From Bacillota bacterium (GTDB lineage Bacteria > Bacillota > Clostridia > Lachnospirales > Lachnospiraceae): a stretch of 57,742 nt of DNA. Below the pieces are notes generated by a model. That model was not told the DNA's origin. It worked only from the letters and a program-made list of their open reading frames with translations, and made no database searches. Positions 32,539-41,169 of the stretch are shown in pieces. Each line of letters starts with the position of its first letter. The first letter of the stretch is position 1. Location: the NCBI GenBank assembly GCA_023450835.1, contig JAEXGM010000036.1:1-57742 (forward strand). The letters are read 5' to 3'. The translations under genes were made by a program, and so were the position numbers.

Positions 32539-34362
32539 CTAAAGTTTGATTTTCTCCATCAGACTTACCCGGTTAAAGGGAAGCATGAAATAATAACCGT
32601 CTGCAAAACTGCTTAAATCTTTTATTATCTGGCTGGCAATCCCAGCCCCTACCCATTCCGCTTCTTCCTTGCTCATATCGGGACGGTACTTCTCGACTAC
32701 CCAATCCGGCACCTGGATACCGGAGATTTCATTTTTGATAAAATTGGCATTCCGATAGCTTACTAAGGGCATAATTCCGCATAAAATCTTAGTATCCACC
32801 CTGGACCTGATTTCTTCCAGCCGTTTTATATCTTCTTCTGAAAATACAGGCTGAGTCAAAAAGTACTTCGCCCCTGCTTCTATTTTCTTCTCTATCCGTT
32901 CAATAACCTTTTCTATAGGGCCTCTGCCGTAATTTAACGCTCCTCCGTAATAGATAGGCTCTCCTGCAAAATGCTCCCGGTTCATTTCCTTCACATAATT
33001 CATAAGCTGAATGGAATTATAGTCAAATACTCCCGTTGTAGACTGTCTGTGTTCACTTGGGATAGGGTCCCCTGTCACCACAAGAAGATTGCGTATCCCG
33101 TTAAGATAAGCTCCCAGAATCGTAGAACGCATGGCAATCATATTTTTGTCCCTGCAGCAAATATGGGGCATTACAGGAAGCCCTGTTTCATTGTGAAGCT
33201 TCAAGGCCATAAGAACCGAATCCACGCGGCTCCTTCCCATGGGTGAATCAGCCATAGTAATCATATCTGTACCTGTATCCTTTAATCTGAGGGCACAGGC
33301 AATTACTGCTTCATCACTGGCATCAAAGGGGGGATCAAGTTCAACCGCTACCACTTTCTTTTTTTCCTGAAAAATCTGATAGAACTCATTGGGTCTTACT
33401 TCAATACCGGCTTCTTTTATCCCTGCCAGTACCTTCCTGTCCCCTCGAAAGGCCTCGTCCAGAATAAGCTTCTCTGTCATATTTTTAATATAATCCGGCG
33501 TGGTACCGCAACAGCCCCCGGCTACATCAATGCCAAGATTACATATCCTCTGAATATTTTCCCTGAAATATCCTTCATTATCCATAAAGATTAAGCGGTT
33601 CCGGAACTGCTCGGGATATCCGGCATTGGGCATGGCAAATATGAACTTACCGACCGGCAGCGTAAGCTTTTTTAATATCTGATACATGTGCCCGGAACCT
33701 ATTCCGCAATTAAAACCGCCGGCCTCAATCTCCTTCGTTTCTTCTATGGTCTCCAGAATAGACCTGGCGCTGATTCCCTTTGATGTAAATCCGTTCTTAT
33801 TGAGGCAAAAATCCGTTATAATAAAAGCTTCCGGTTTTTTCTCCTTAATATATTTCACCAAACTCTTTAGATAGTAGAAGTCCGAGAAGGTCTCAAAAAG
33901 GAACACTTGTCCTCCTTCTTCCAGAAAGGCATCACAGATTTCCTGATATTCCACCAGAATATCCTCCTCCGGTTTCGTCCCATTCTCCGGAATAGGACCG
34001 ACATCACAGGCCACATATACCTGTCTGTCCCCTTTTAAAGCTGCCGTTTCCTCTTCTGAGGCTTCCTCTTTCAAGGCTTCTTCTACAGCCCTTTTCGCAA
34101 GCTGATAGGCTTTTTTAATCAAAAGCATCTGTTCTTCTTTTGTCTGCCCCAAGGTCTGCCTGTTAGCTGCAAAGGTATTAGTCCGTATTAAACCTGCCCC
34201 TGCTTTAACATATTCTTTATGAATCTGTACAATAGTCTCTTCCTCTGTGAGATTACCGAACTCCGATACGGCATTGTCATTATTTAAAAGCCTGGAATAA
34301 TAAGTACCCATGGCACCGTCTGCAATTAATTTATGTTCTTTTAAATACTCTCTTAACTCCAT
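32539..34362 (-). CDS. Homocysteine methyltransferase / methylene-THF reductase fusion
   Basis: Bifunctional enzyme of 607 aa like B. subtilis YitJ. Residues 1-290 form a homocysteine S-methyltransferase barrel (IADGAMGTYYSRLL, GGFNCGIGSGHM, zinc site VAGGCCGTTP). Residues 320-607 form MTHFR (VAVELDPPFDASDEAV, MADSPMGRSRVDSV, LLVVTGDPIP, YFLTQPVFSEED). It supplies methyl-THF to MetH encoded downstream. The start ATG (MELREYL) has AGGGGAG ten nt upstream. No SAM riboswitch or T-box was seen upstream, which is unusual for such genes in Firmicutes. Confidence 0.93.
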   Translation of the reverse strand: MELREYLKEHKLIADGAMGTYYSRLLNNDNAVSEFGNLTEEETIVQIHKEYVKAGAGLIRTNTFAANRQTLGQTKEEQMLLIKKAYQLAKRAVEEALKEEASEEETAALKGDRQVYVACDVGPIPENGTKPEEDILVEYQEICDAFLEEGGQVFLFETFSDFYYLKSLVKYIKEKKPEAFIITDFCLNKNGFTSKGISARSILETIEETKEIEAGGFNCGIGSGHMYQILKKLTLPVGKFIFAMPNAGYPEQFRNRLIFMDNEGYFRENIQRICNLGIDVAGGCCGTTPDYIKNMTEKLILDEAFRGDRKVLAGIKEAGIEVRPNEFYQIFQEKKKVVAVELDPPFDASDEAVIACALRLKDTGTDMITMADSPMGRSRVDSVLMALKLHNETGLPVMPHICCRDKNMIAMRSTILGAYLNGIRNLLVVTGDPIPSEHRQSTTGVFDYNSIQLMNYVKEMNREHFAGEPIYYGGALNYGRGPIEKVIERIEKKIEAGAKYFLTQPVFSEEDIKRLEEIRSRVDTKILCGIMPLVSYRNANFIKNEISGIQVPDWVVEKYRPDMSKEEAEWVGAGIASQIIKDLSSFADGYYFMLPFNRVSLMEKIKL

Positions 34363-34513
34363 GGCTGGTCTGCTCCCCTTTTGAATTGATTTTCTCATTG
34401 ACTTTATACTATTTTCACGGCATAATTATACACTTTTATTTTCGCCTGTTTTTATTTCTTCTATCATAATCAGAAATGGCAAAATTGTCTACTAGAAATA
34501 TCACAATAAAAAA

Positions 34514-34547
34514 CGTATTGCAGTATAAATTTATTTACTGCAATACG
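34514..34547 (-). terminator. Terminator after the NTF2-like gene
   Basis: Perfect 12-bp stem CGTATTGCAGTA/TACTGCAATACG with a 10-nt loop; on the minus strand it ends in T-rich sequence, 53 nt after the NTF2-like stop. Confidence 0.85.
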
Positions 34548-34599
34548 CTTTTAACTTTCTACTTATCTGTAGTCATGCACCTGCCACATCTTTATACGA

Positions 34600-34986
34600 T
34601 TAATCTGCATACGGTTGATAATGTTCTGCCTTAGACTGAAATTCTTTTAAAGATACCACTTCACCCAAATCATCAAATATAATTAGTGAAATACCATCAA
34701 ATCCACTTCTTGTATTTTCATAGACGCATTCAAAATACCATTCAACTATCGTATTGTCTCTCTGATGTATAAACTGTTTGATGTCCCAGACAATAACCTT
34801 TCCTTTAAGATGCCAATCCAAAAACCATCTCTTTATCTGTTCTATTCCATAATACACCGGACCGTAACATTCTGTGTAAGTAATAGATGGAGAAAACAGA
34901 GATGTTAGGCAGGAAGGGTCATTACTTATCCACGCGCCAAAATATTCTTTTAGCTTTTTTTCACGTTCCAAATTAACATTTTCCAT
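34600..34986 (-). CDS. NTF2-like / SnoaL-like protein
   Basis: A 128-aa protein with the cone-shaped NTF2 fold signature: LKEYFGAWISNDPSCLTSLF, then PSITYTECYGPVYYGIEQIK, WFLDWHLKGKVIVWDIKQFI and TIVEWYFECVY. Such proteins are small-molecule-binding or enzymatic, and function cannot be inferred. It starts eight nt after the DUF2500 gene, so the two are one transcript. The start ATG has a weak AGAGAA ribosome site, suggesting coupling to the upstream gene. Confidence 0.85.
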   Translation of the reverse strand: MENVNLEREKKLKEYFGAWISNDPSCLTSLFSPSITYTECYGPVYYGIEQIKRWFLDWHLKGKVIVWDIKQFIHQRDNTIVEWYFECVYENTRSGFDGISLIIFDDLGEVVSLKEFQSKAEHYQPYAD

Positions 34987-34994
34987 ACATTTCT

Positions 34995-35414
34995 CTATCC
35001 CAGCTGCCTTTCAAACCCCAGATATCTGGTCCCTTGAAATGTCAGCTTTCCCTTGTCCCCTTCCGCTAACATTCCGTAATCATTTCCTTTAATAGAGAAC
35101 TCCATACGGTCACCGCTTTCTACTTCAAAAGTTGCATAGTACCAGGTACTGCTACTGCTGGTATTAATACCGTCATTCATATTATCCATATGAGTAGTTG
35201 TATTCGTTCTTTTGGCAACTACTTTGGCATCCACTGATAATACCGGTGACTGACTATTCTTAATCCCCTGATTTGCCATAGTTACAAAGGAATAAATAAT
35301 TCCTATTATTATGATAGCAAATACAATAAAAATAAATGCCTTGCCAAAGGTAAACATGGGATCATTACCAAATCCGCCACCCATATCAAAATTAACACCT
35401 GTCATCTGAGCCAC
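34995..35414 (-). CDS. DUF2500 membrane protein
   Basis: A 139-aa protein with one membrane helix (AFIFIVFAIIIIGIIYSFV) and an external domain of the DUF2500 family: VDAKVVAKRTNT, WYYATFEVESGDRMEF and GMLAEGDKGKLTFQGTRYLG. The fold of this family resembles OB-like barrels; no function is known to me. The frame opens with GTG (AGGAATGGG upstream); an ATG three codons later is equally possible. Followed at eight nt by the NTF2-like gene. Confidence 0.85.
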   Translation of the reverse strand: MAQMTGVNFDMGGGFGNDPMFTFGKAFIFIVFAIIIIGIIYSFVTMANQGIKNSQSPVLSVDAKVVAKRTNTTTHMDNMNDGINTSSSSTWYYATFEVESGDRMEFSIKGNDYGMLAEGDKGKLTFQGTRYLGFERQLG

Positions 35415-35572
35415 CCCATTCCTGCAAAATCAAAATCATTCTGCTATATTATATCAACGGACTGGCTCAAATGTCAAATTATTCTATATTTCACAGTATC
35501 TTTTCCTATTTTTCTACATAGAAAAGCAGAAGCAGAAAACAGTATATTTTTATACACACAGCTGTGAATCTT

Positions 35573-37591
35573 TTAAGGTACAGGAATTTCAGAAGGATAG
35601 AAAGAGAAATCATCCAGAGTTCCCCAACCCTTCGCATCACAGGAAACAGCTGCTCCTATTGTTACCGTGCCGTCGGTTACCGGAATATTTTCTATCTTTG
35701 GATTTTTCCAGTTATTCCATCCGTCTACTTCTGCTTTTTCCTCATAGGTCTTTCCGCCGGAAATCACATAGATGGATATTTTCTGATTGTTTGCATCTCC
35801 TCCCTGAAGGAATACGCTAAAATTATAATTTCCATTCTTCAGGTCCGTTAAAGTCTGTTCCACCTTAAAATCCACCTTGTTTTCCGAATAGAAATGCAAT
35901 GCTTTATCACCGGTTCTGGCATCGGTCTTCTTCTCCTGGATGCCAAGCTCTGTAGTGACATTATCTACATTTATCAATCTCCACATAGACATGTCATCCT
36001 CTTCAAAGCTGTAATTATTCACATAATTCTGCTCTGTCACCGTAACTTTTCCGGTTACAGGATAAGTGTTTTCACCATAAGTTACGGTTCCTGTAATCTG
36101 GTAGTCCCCTATTGCGTCTGCATTGACCTTACCGGCATCCTCCCATATAACTGAGAGATTCATGGTGCTTGCGTCATTCATGACCGCCTGCACCTGGTCC
36201 GGCAATACCAGTTCATCTCCTTTTCGGACCCGTACTTCAGGAGCTGTAATATCATCTACTTTCAGTTCTGCCGTACTTCCATTGTCCACATAACGAAATA
36301 CTCTCAGGGATTCCAAAGGATTTCCGTTAAAATCAAAGAGAGCCTGATTATCCCAGGAAGAACCGCCGTAGTATACACCTGCATCTTCGGGATCATAGCT
36401 CTTTGCATAACTTGCAGCCCAGCCGGAACCGTATTCTTCCCATAACTTACTTTTTTCCTCCGGAGTGTCACCAGGTACCGGTATCCAGGCAGGTTCCCAG
36501 TAAAATACGCCAATTCCCGCCCCGGTATCCGCTACTGCCTGTATCACATCCCTGATTGCCCTCGCCTGCCCCTGTACGGTAAAAGGATAACGTTTATCAT
36601 AAGCACCGTCCTCACCGATAGTATTGGCAAATCCGTCTCCATCTTCATAGGTGTACGCATAGGAGGTTTCTGCCACCATTACCTTCTTACCGTAAGTATC
36701 CGCAATCTGCTTTAATACCTCTGTTAAGTTAGCCAGCTCTCCATGCCAGTAGGAATAATAGGAACTGGCAAAGACATCATAATCCACAGAAAAGTTAGCC
36801 AGAATCTTTGCATACTTATCATAGTTCTCTGATTTTTCCGGATTTGTAAAGTGAATGGCAATAGCAATCTTTTTCCCTTTTTCCTTCTCCACTTCTCTGA
36901 CAGCTTTGGCTCCCTGATTCAGGAGATATGCAATGTTCTTCCAATTAGTTTCGCCGCTCATCCCTGTTGTGATTTCATTGCCAAGCTGCACCATCCCTAC
37001 ATCAATTCCCTTATTCATAAGAGTCAGAAGGCTTTCTTTGGTGTATTCATATAATGCATCTCCCTTTTCCTCCAGACTCATATTCTCCCAGGCCTTGGGA
37101 GCCTGCTGCTTGTTGGGGTCCGCCCAGAAATCCGAGTAATGAAAGTCAAGAAATACTTTAAGTTTATACTTATCTGCCCTCTCACCTATTGCCAATGCCG
37201 TCGGCAAATCATTATTTCCTCCGCCGTAGCCCTTTCCATTACTATCATAAGGGTCATTCCAAAGACGGATTCTTACATAATTTACACCGTTCTGCTTTAG
37301 AGTCTTAAAGATATCCTGTTCCTTACCCTTATCGTTATGAAATACTACACCGCTCTTTTCCAGGGATATGATACTGGACACATCTACTCCCTTTATGAAA
37401 TCCGATGACAGCCCTTCTACCTTTTCTATAAATAATCCTCCCTTCTGAGATTCTCCCGCTGAACTGTTCTTATATAAAACCCATGCTGTCATAGCCGCTG
37501 CCAATAGCACAAGGAAAACTCCGCTCCAGATTACTGTGATTTTGATACTTCTTTTATTCCGGACTAAACCATCCTCTACATTTTTCTTCAT
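35573..37591 (-). CDS. ganB: Endo-beta-1,4-galactanase, GH53, with galactan-binding module
   Basis: Cuts arabinogalactan type I (pectin side-chains) outside the cell. 672 aa: a signal-anchor helix (residues 17-41), the GH53 barrel (about 65-420) with acid/base Glu206 in QLGNEITTGM and nucleophile Glu308 in VAETSYAYTY, then a bacterial Ig-like domain (VRVRKGDELVLPDQVQAVM) and a C-terminal jelly-roll starting NYVNNYSFEEDDMSMW, resembling CBM61 galactan-binding modules. It follows the GH35 gene, separated by a terminator, so may be transcribed partly apart. The anchor suggests it stays tethered to the membrane. Confidence 0.95.
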   Translation of the reverse strand: MKKNVEDGLVRNKRSIKITVIWSGVFLVLLAAAMTAWVLYKNSSAGESQKGGLFIEKVEGLSSDFIKGVDVSSIISLEKSGVVFHNDKGKEQDIFKTLKQNGVNYVRIRLWNDPYDSNGKGYGGGNNDLPTALAIGERADKYKLKVFLDFHYSDFWADPNKQQAPKAWENMSLEEKGDALYEYTKESLLTLMNKGIDVGMVQLGNEITTGMSGETNWKNIAYLLNQGAKAVREVEKEKGKKIAIAIHFTNPEKSENYDKYAKILANFSVDYDVFASSYYSYWHGELANLTEVLKQIADTYGKKVMVAETSYAYTYEDGDGFANTIGEDGAYDKRYPFTVQGQARAIRDVIQAVADTGAGIGVFYWEPAWIPVPGDTPEEKSKLWEEYGSGWAASYAKSYDPEDAGVYYGGSSWDNQALFDFNGNPLESLRVFRYVDNGSTAELKVDDITAPEVRVRKGDELVLPDQVQAVMNDASTMNLSVIWEDAGKVNADAIGDYQITGTVTYGENTYPVTGKVTVTEQNYVNNYSFEEDDMSMWRLINVDNVTTELGIQEKKTDARTGDKALHFYSENKVDFKVEQTLTDLKNGNYNFSVFLQGGDANNQKISIYVISGGKTYEEKAEVDGWNNWKNPKIENIPVTDGTVTIGAAVSCDAKGWGTLDDFSFYPSEIPVP

Positions 37592-37615
37592 CGAATTCCC
37601 CCAAATCTTTATAAG

Positions 37616-37680
37616 AAATAAGCTGCTGCAATCTCTTTCTTCGCCTACATAAAGTTTCAGGATTTTGCAGCAGCTTATTT
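37616..37680 (-). terminator. Terminator between GH35 and GH53 genes
   Basis: Perfect 16-bp arms (AAATAAGCTGCTGCAA with TTGCAGCAGCTTATTT), 33-nt loop, ending T-rich on the minus strand. It would reduce read-through from GH35 into GH53. Confidence 0.8.
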
Positions 37681-37718
37681 TATTATTAATGTCTAAGTAA
37701 ATTTACAGTTCTGCAATT

Positions 37719-39788
37719 TTAGCAGGTATAATAAATAGGCGTACAGTATTCAAACTCTGCCTTCGCCTCTCTTAGCCGGCAGGCAGTACCATTTTCTAGT
37801 ACAGGCCAGGTTTCAAGGAATACCTCCTGATCTTTCATTAAAGTATATACTTCCAGATAGAGCTTTTCCGGATAAGAGAATCTTTTTAAACCAACCTCCC
37901 AGGTCTCTCCGGTATAAAAGTGGTCTGCTATCAATTCATTTCCGTATAACTTTGCCGTATCGCCGTCATAGGAAAGCCTTAGAAATACATCATTCTCCTT
38001 TATTCCCCGGTAGTCTATGGAGATTTCATATTTCTTCTTATCCTTGTCGGTTGTTACTTCTTCTATTGCTATGGCAGGCGATACAACAACCCTCTGCTTT
38101 TCATAGACACTAAATTCACCTTCCTTACCGGTCAAGGTAAAACCTTCCGGCACATTGGTCAATTCAGGATATACCTTTAGCTTCTCTTCTTTTCTTCCCA
38201 GAATCTGATAGCCTCTCTTATCCGGGATTACGGCAGCTTCTGTAATCACCAAATACTCTTTATCAAGAGTTATCTTCCAGGCATTTAAGGCGTCCTCACG
38301 GCTGATGGACAGAAGTTTTATCTCTTTATCCTCGTTTTCAAGCTGAAACTCCGGCTCTTTGCTGCTATAAAATACATAGGTAGTTATGCTGTCATGAAGA
38401 ACACAAAGAGGGGTTGCCTTGGCTGTTTTTAATACTGCTTTTCCCACCGGCATTTGAATGGGGTAGAAGAAATATTCCTTATCCTTCACACTAAGGTCTG
38501 AAAAAGCAATATTTTTACCTGCTAATTCCAACTGCAAGGCAACTCCTTCATGTTCTGCCATCTTATATCTTCTCTGATAATTATTCACGAACAGGAATCC
38601 CCATTTACCATTATGCCGGAAGGAATAACGAAGCCCACTCAGATCATTGGGATTCAAAGGATTATCTTCCGGTATAACAGCAGGCATTTCACAAAGCTCA
38701 CTTCCAAACTCTTTTAAGAACATCGTATACAATTTCAGTTCCTTATAAGTATCTGATACCTGTCCGTACTCCCTGACAGGAGCTCTAAAATCGTAATTCA
38801 GTACCGGCAGGTCGTTGAGGTATCCGGTCTCTCTGCTCTCCTGCAGAGTAGTAAGCTTACCTGCCGGATTGGTCCCCCCGTGATACATGTAATATCCCAG
38901 AAGGTTTACACCACTGCCTAACTTCACCATAGTCATGGCCCCAATGTCCTCCGCAGTAGCCACCGGTCTTCTGTGATGGGTAACCTGTAAGCCTCCACCA
39001 AGCTCTGCCGTAAGATAAGGAAACTTTGTAAGGTCAAAGGTAATGCCGGTACCAAAACCGTAATCACTGCCGATATTATGGTCATTTCTTTCATGGGTGA
39101 AGATATAGTTTCCGCTCGGCTCAATCTCCGTCAGCCTCTGATCCCAGGGAGCTTCGCAATAACCTCCCATTACCGGCAGCAGACCTCCAGTAACAGCGCC
39201 GCCCCAGCCGGTAGCCGTATAATAGGGGACATCAAATCCAATCTCCTTCGCCATACAATAGAGCCTGCGCATATGCTCTTCCCCTTCCTCTCCGGTAAGT
39301 CCGCCGCAGTGTCCATATTCATTCTCTATCTGTATGCCGATAATCGGTCCGCCGTCTTTTAACAGAAAGCCTTCCGCCTGCTCATAAATCTTCGTATAAA
39401 ACTTCCTAACCACTTCAAAGTAAGCTTCATCATTGCTTCTTGGCTCAAAATCCTGCTTCAGCAGCCAATCCGGAAATCCCCCGTTTCGTACCTCTCCATG
39501 ACTCCAGGGACCGATGCGGAGCATCATAAGCTGTCCCGTCTCTTTAACCGTCTCTATAAAAGCTCTTAAATCCCTATTACCGGTAAAATCATACTCCCCT
39601 TCAATTTCCTCATGATGAATCCAGATAGTATAAGCGGAGACCACCTCCACTCCTCCGGCCTTCATCTTATAGAGGGATTCCCTCCAGTACTCCTTAGGAT
39701 ATCTGGAATAATGAATCTCCCCCATAACCGGAAACCATGGTATACCATCCTTTGTCATATATCTTTCATTAAATCCGAATTCTGTCAT
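37719..39788 (-). CDS. Beta-galactosidase, GH35
   Basis: Cytoplasmic exo-enzyme of 689 aa releasing galactose from galacto-oligosaccharides. The N-terminal barrel has MGEIHYSRYPKEYWRESLYK, the acid/base Glu157 in GGPIIGIQIENEYGH and a nucleophile Glu in LTAELGGG; the C-terminal part is beta-rich. No signal peptide. In Bacillus the gan operon has a GH42 enzyme at this place; here GH35 fills the role by position. GGAGCTAGAAGT before the ATG is the ribosome site and also the last unit of a 13-nt tandem repeat. Confidence 0.93.
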   Translation of the reverse strand: MTEFGFNERYMTKDGIPWFPVMGEIHYSRYPKEYWRESLYKMKAGGVEVVSAYTIWIHHEEIEGEYDFTGNRDLRAFIETVKETGQLMMLRIGPWSHGEVRNGGFPDWLLKQDFEPRSNDEAYFEVVRKFYTKIYEQAEGFLLKDGGPIIGIQIENEYGHCGGLTGEEGEEHMRRLYCMAKEIGFDVPYYTATGWGGAVTGGLLPVMGGYCEAPWDQRLTEIEPSGNYIFTHERNDHNIGSDYGFGTGITFDLTKFPYLTAELGGGLQVTHHRRPVATAEDIGAMTMVKLGSGVNLLGYYMYHGGTNPAGKLTTLQESRETGYLNDLPVLNYDFRAPVREYGQVSDTYKELKLYTMFLKEFGSELCEMPAVIPEDNPLNPNDLSGLRYSFRHNGKWGFLFVNNYQRRYKMAEHEGVALQLELAGKNIAFSDLSVKDKEYFFYPIQMPVGKAVLKTAKATPLCVLHDSITTYVFYSSKEPEFQLENEDKEIKLLSISREDALNAWKITLDKEYLVITEAAVIPDKRGYQILGRKEEKLKVYPELTNVPEGFTLTGKEGEFSVYEKQRVVVSPAIAIEEVTTDKDKKKYEISIDYRGIKENDVFLRLSYDGDTAKLYGNELIADHFYTGETWEVGLKRFSYPEKLYLEVYTLMKDQEVFLETWPVLENGTACRLREAKAEFEYCTPIYYTC

Positions 39789-39973
39789 ACTTCTAGCTCC
39801 TTTTTCTCTAGCTCCTTATATCAAGTCCTTTTATTCAGCCCTTTTATTCATTCCTATTGTTCAGCCCTTTATGTAGCCGCCCTTTTATTTTGTTCTTTTA
39901 TTTTGTTCTTTTATTTCTTCCTTTTACTTTGTTCTTTCATCAAATCCATTACTTCAATTCGTTGCCTCAATCC
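39787..39973 (-). repeat. Degenerate 13-nt tandem repeat (minisatellite) in the GH35 leader
   Basis: At least twelve units in exact 13-nt register from 39816 to 39973 (one is 15 nt), e.g. TTTTATTTTGTTC twice, TTTTATTCAGCCC, TTTTACTTTGTTC. Two further units of 14-15 nt run into the GH35 ribosome site. On the minus strand units begin with G/GG and end in A-runs, giving purine-rich RNA. Confidence 0.8.
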
Positions 39974-40320
39974 CTAATTTCAAAAAATTAATCTTTTGCT
40001 CATTCATTTTTATATCAGATAAATCTTTAGCAGGTTTTTAGATAAACAGAGGGTTTTGTATCCAGGGGTATTTCTTTCTATTGAAGGGTTCCCTATGACA
40101 CTTGGCTGGCAGAAGCTGTGACCAGGTGAAATCACACCATTGTGTGAGCTCTCAGCCTCACCCACTCCTTACATTCCAATGCGAGTTTGGTGTTATTTCA
40201 CCTTCCAGGGAACAGCTTCTGCCAGCCTAGTGGAATAGGGGTTCCTGAACGAGAAAAAAATACCCCTGGATACAAAACCCTCGTCCACCCCCAAAAAGCC
40301 CTCTTATATATATGCATCTG
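39789..40320. other. 532-bp region between galactan permease and GH35
   Basis: Holds the 13-nt tandem repeat and a 234-bp imperfect palindrome, listed separately. No gene is supported; open frames crossing it are antisense shadows. Confidence 0.7.
40049..40282 (-). repeat. 234-bp imperfect palindrome
   Basis: The outer 25 bp are perfectly paired (40049-40073 with 40258-40282). Further in, GGCTGGCAGAAGCTGT recurs inverted as ACAGCTTCTGCCAGCC, and GGTGAAAT as ATTTCACC. The 50-bp loop contains GTGAG/CTCAC. It could be a giant terminator of the transporter operon or a remnant MITE. Confidence 0.75.
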
Positions 40321-41169
40321 CTACTCTTTTACGGCTGCCCCTCCCATAGAAGTCACCATCGCCTTTTGCGTTACTACAAAGAACACTATAAAAGGAATAG
40401 CAATCAACACGGCTCCTGCCGCAAAGTTGGTAAACTCATTCTTCTTATCTGTCACAAAGGCGAATAAGCCAAGGGCCAGGGTCTGTTTATCCGATGAACG
40501 CAGCACCATTTTAGGAAAGATAAAGTCCATCCAGGGTGCCGTAAAACTGGTTATGCCAAGAAATATAATAATCGGTTTCGCAATCGGCATTACAATAGAC
40601 CAGAAAGTTCTAAGGTGGTTAGCTCCGTCAATTCTGGCGGATTCATCCAGACTCTTTGGAATGGTATCCAGATAGCTCTTTACCATCCAGGTGTTATAGG
40701 GAATATTGCCTGCCAGATACACCAGTACAAGCCCCCATAAAGTATCCAGTCCGCCAATGCGAAGGAGTATGACATAGATTGCAATCATCCCCACAAAGGA
40801 AGGAAATATCTGAAGTACCAGCAGTGACATCATAAAACTCTTCTTTAAGGTAAAATGGAACCTTGAAAAAACATAGGCACTTAAAGAGGATACAATAATA
40901 GTCAGCGCTGAGGTAGCTACTGCTATGATTAAGGTATTGGTAAACCATCTCAAATAATTGGTTTCTTTAAATAAATGTGTAAAATGCTTTGTTGTAAAAC
41001 CGTCGCCAAAAGGCATGATTCCTACGGAGGCAATGGAACTGCCCGGTGAAAAGGCTGCGCTGACTACATATACAAGCGGGTATAATACACCAAAGGATAT
41101 TATGGTAAGCAGGACGACAACAACGGCTGCATTGATTTTTCTGATTTGCTTTGTATTCTTTGTTTTCAT
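40321..41169 (-). CDS. ganQ: Galacto-oligosaccharide ABC permease, MalG type
   Basis: Second permease (282 aa) of the galactan oligomer importer, with six membrane helices and the EAA loop ESARIDGANHLRTFWSIVMP. The C-terminus ends MVTSMGGAAVKE, typical of MalG/GanQ. Its ATG overlaps the stop of the MalF-type permease by one base, indicating coupled translation. GGAGGG precedes it. The ATPase is not encoded here and is likely a shared MsmX-type protein. Confidence 0.9.
   Translation of the reverse strand: MKTKNTKQIRKINAAVVVVLLTIISFGVLYPLVYVVSAAFSPGSSIASVGIMPFGDGFTTKHFTHLFKETNYLRWFTNTLIIAVATSALTIIVSSLSAYVFSRFHFTLKKSFMMSLLVLQIFPSFVGMIAIYVILLRIGGLDTLWGLVLVYLAGNIPYNTWMVKSYLDTIPKSLDESARIDGANHLRTFWSIVMPIAKPIIIFLGITSFTAPWMDFIFPKMVLRSSDKQTLALGLFAFVTDKKNEFTNFAAGAVLIAIPFIVFFVVTQKAMVTSMGGAAVKE

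Noticed and set aside
34363..34600. SAM riboswitch or T-box expected upstream of the MTHFR fusion gene
   Set aside because: Neither conserved motifs nor a matching terminator is seen; the only hairpin belongs to the preceding gene.
40187..40675. Plus-strand frame starting in the palindrome and crossing ganQ
   Set aside because: Antisense to the end of a clear permease gene; the open start is in non-coding palindrome sequence.
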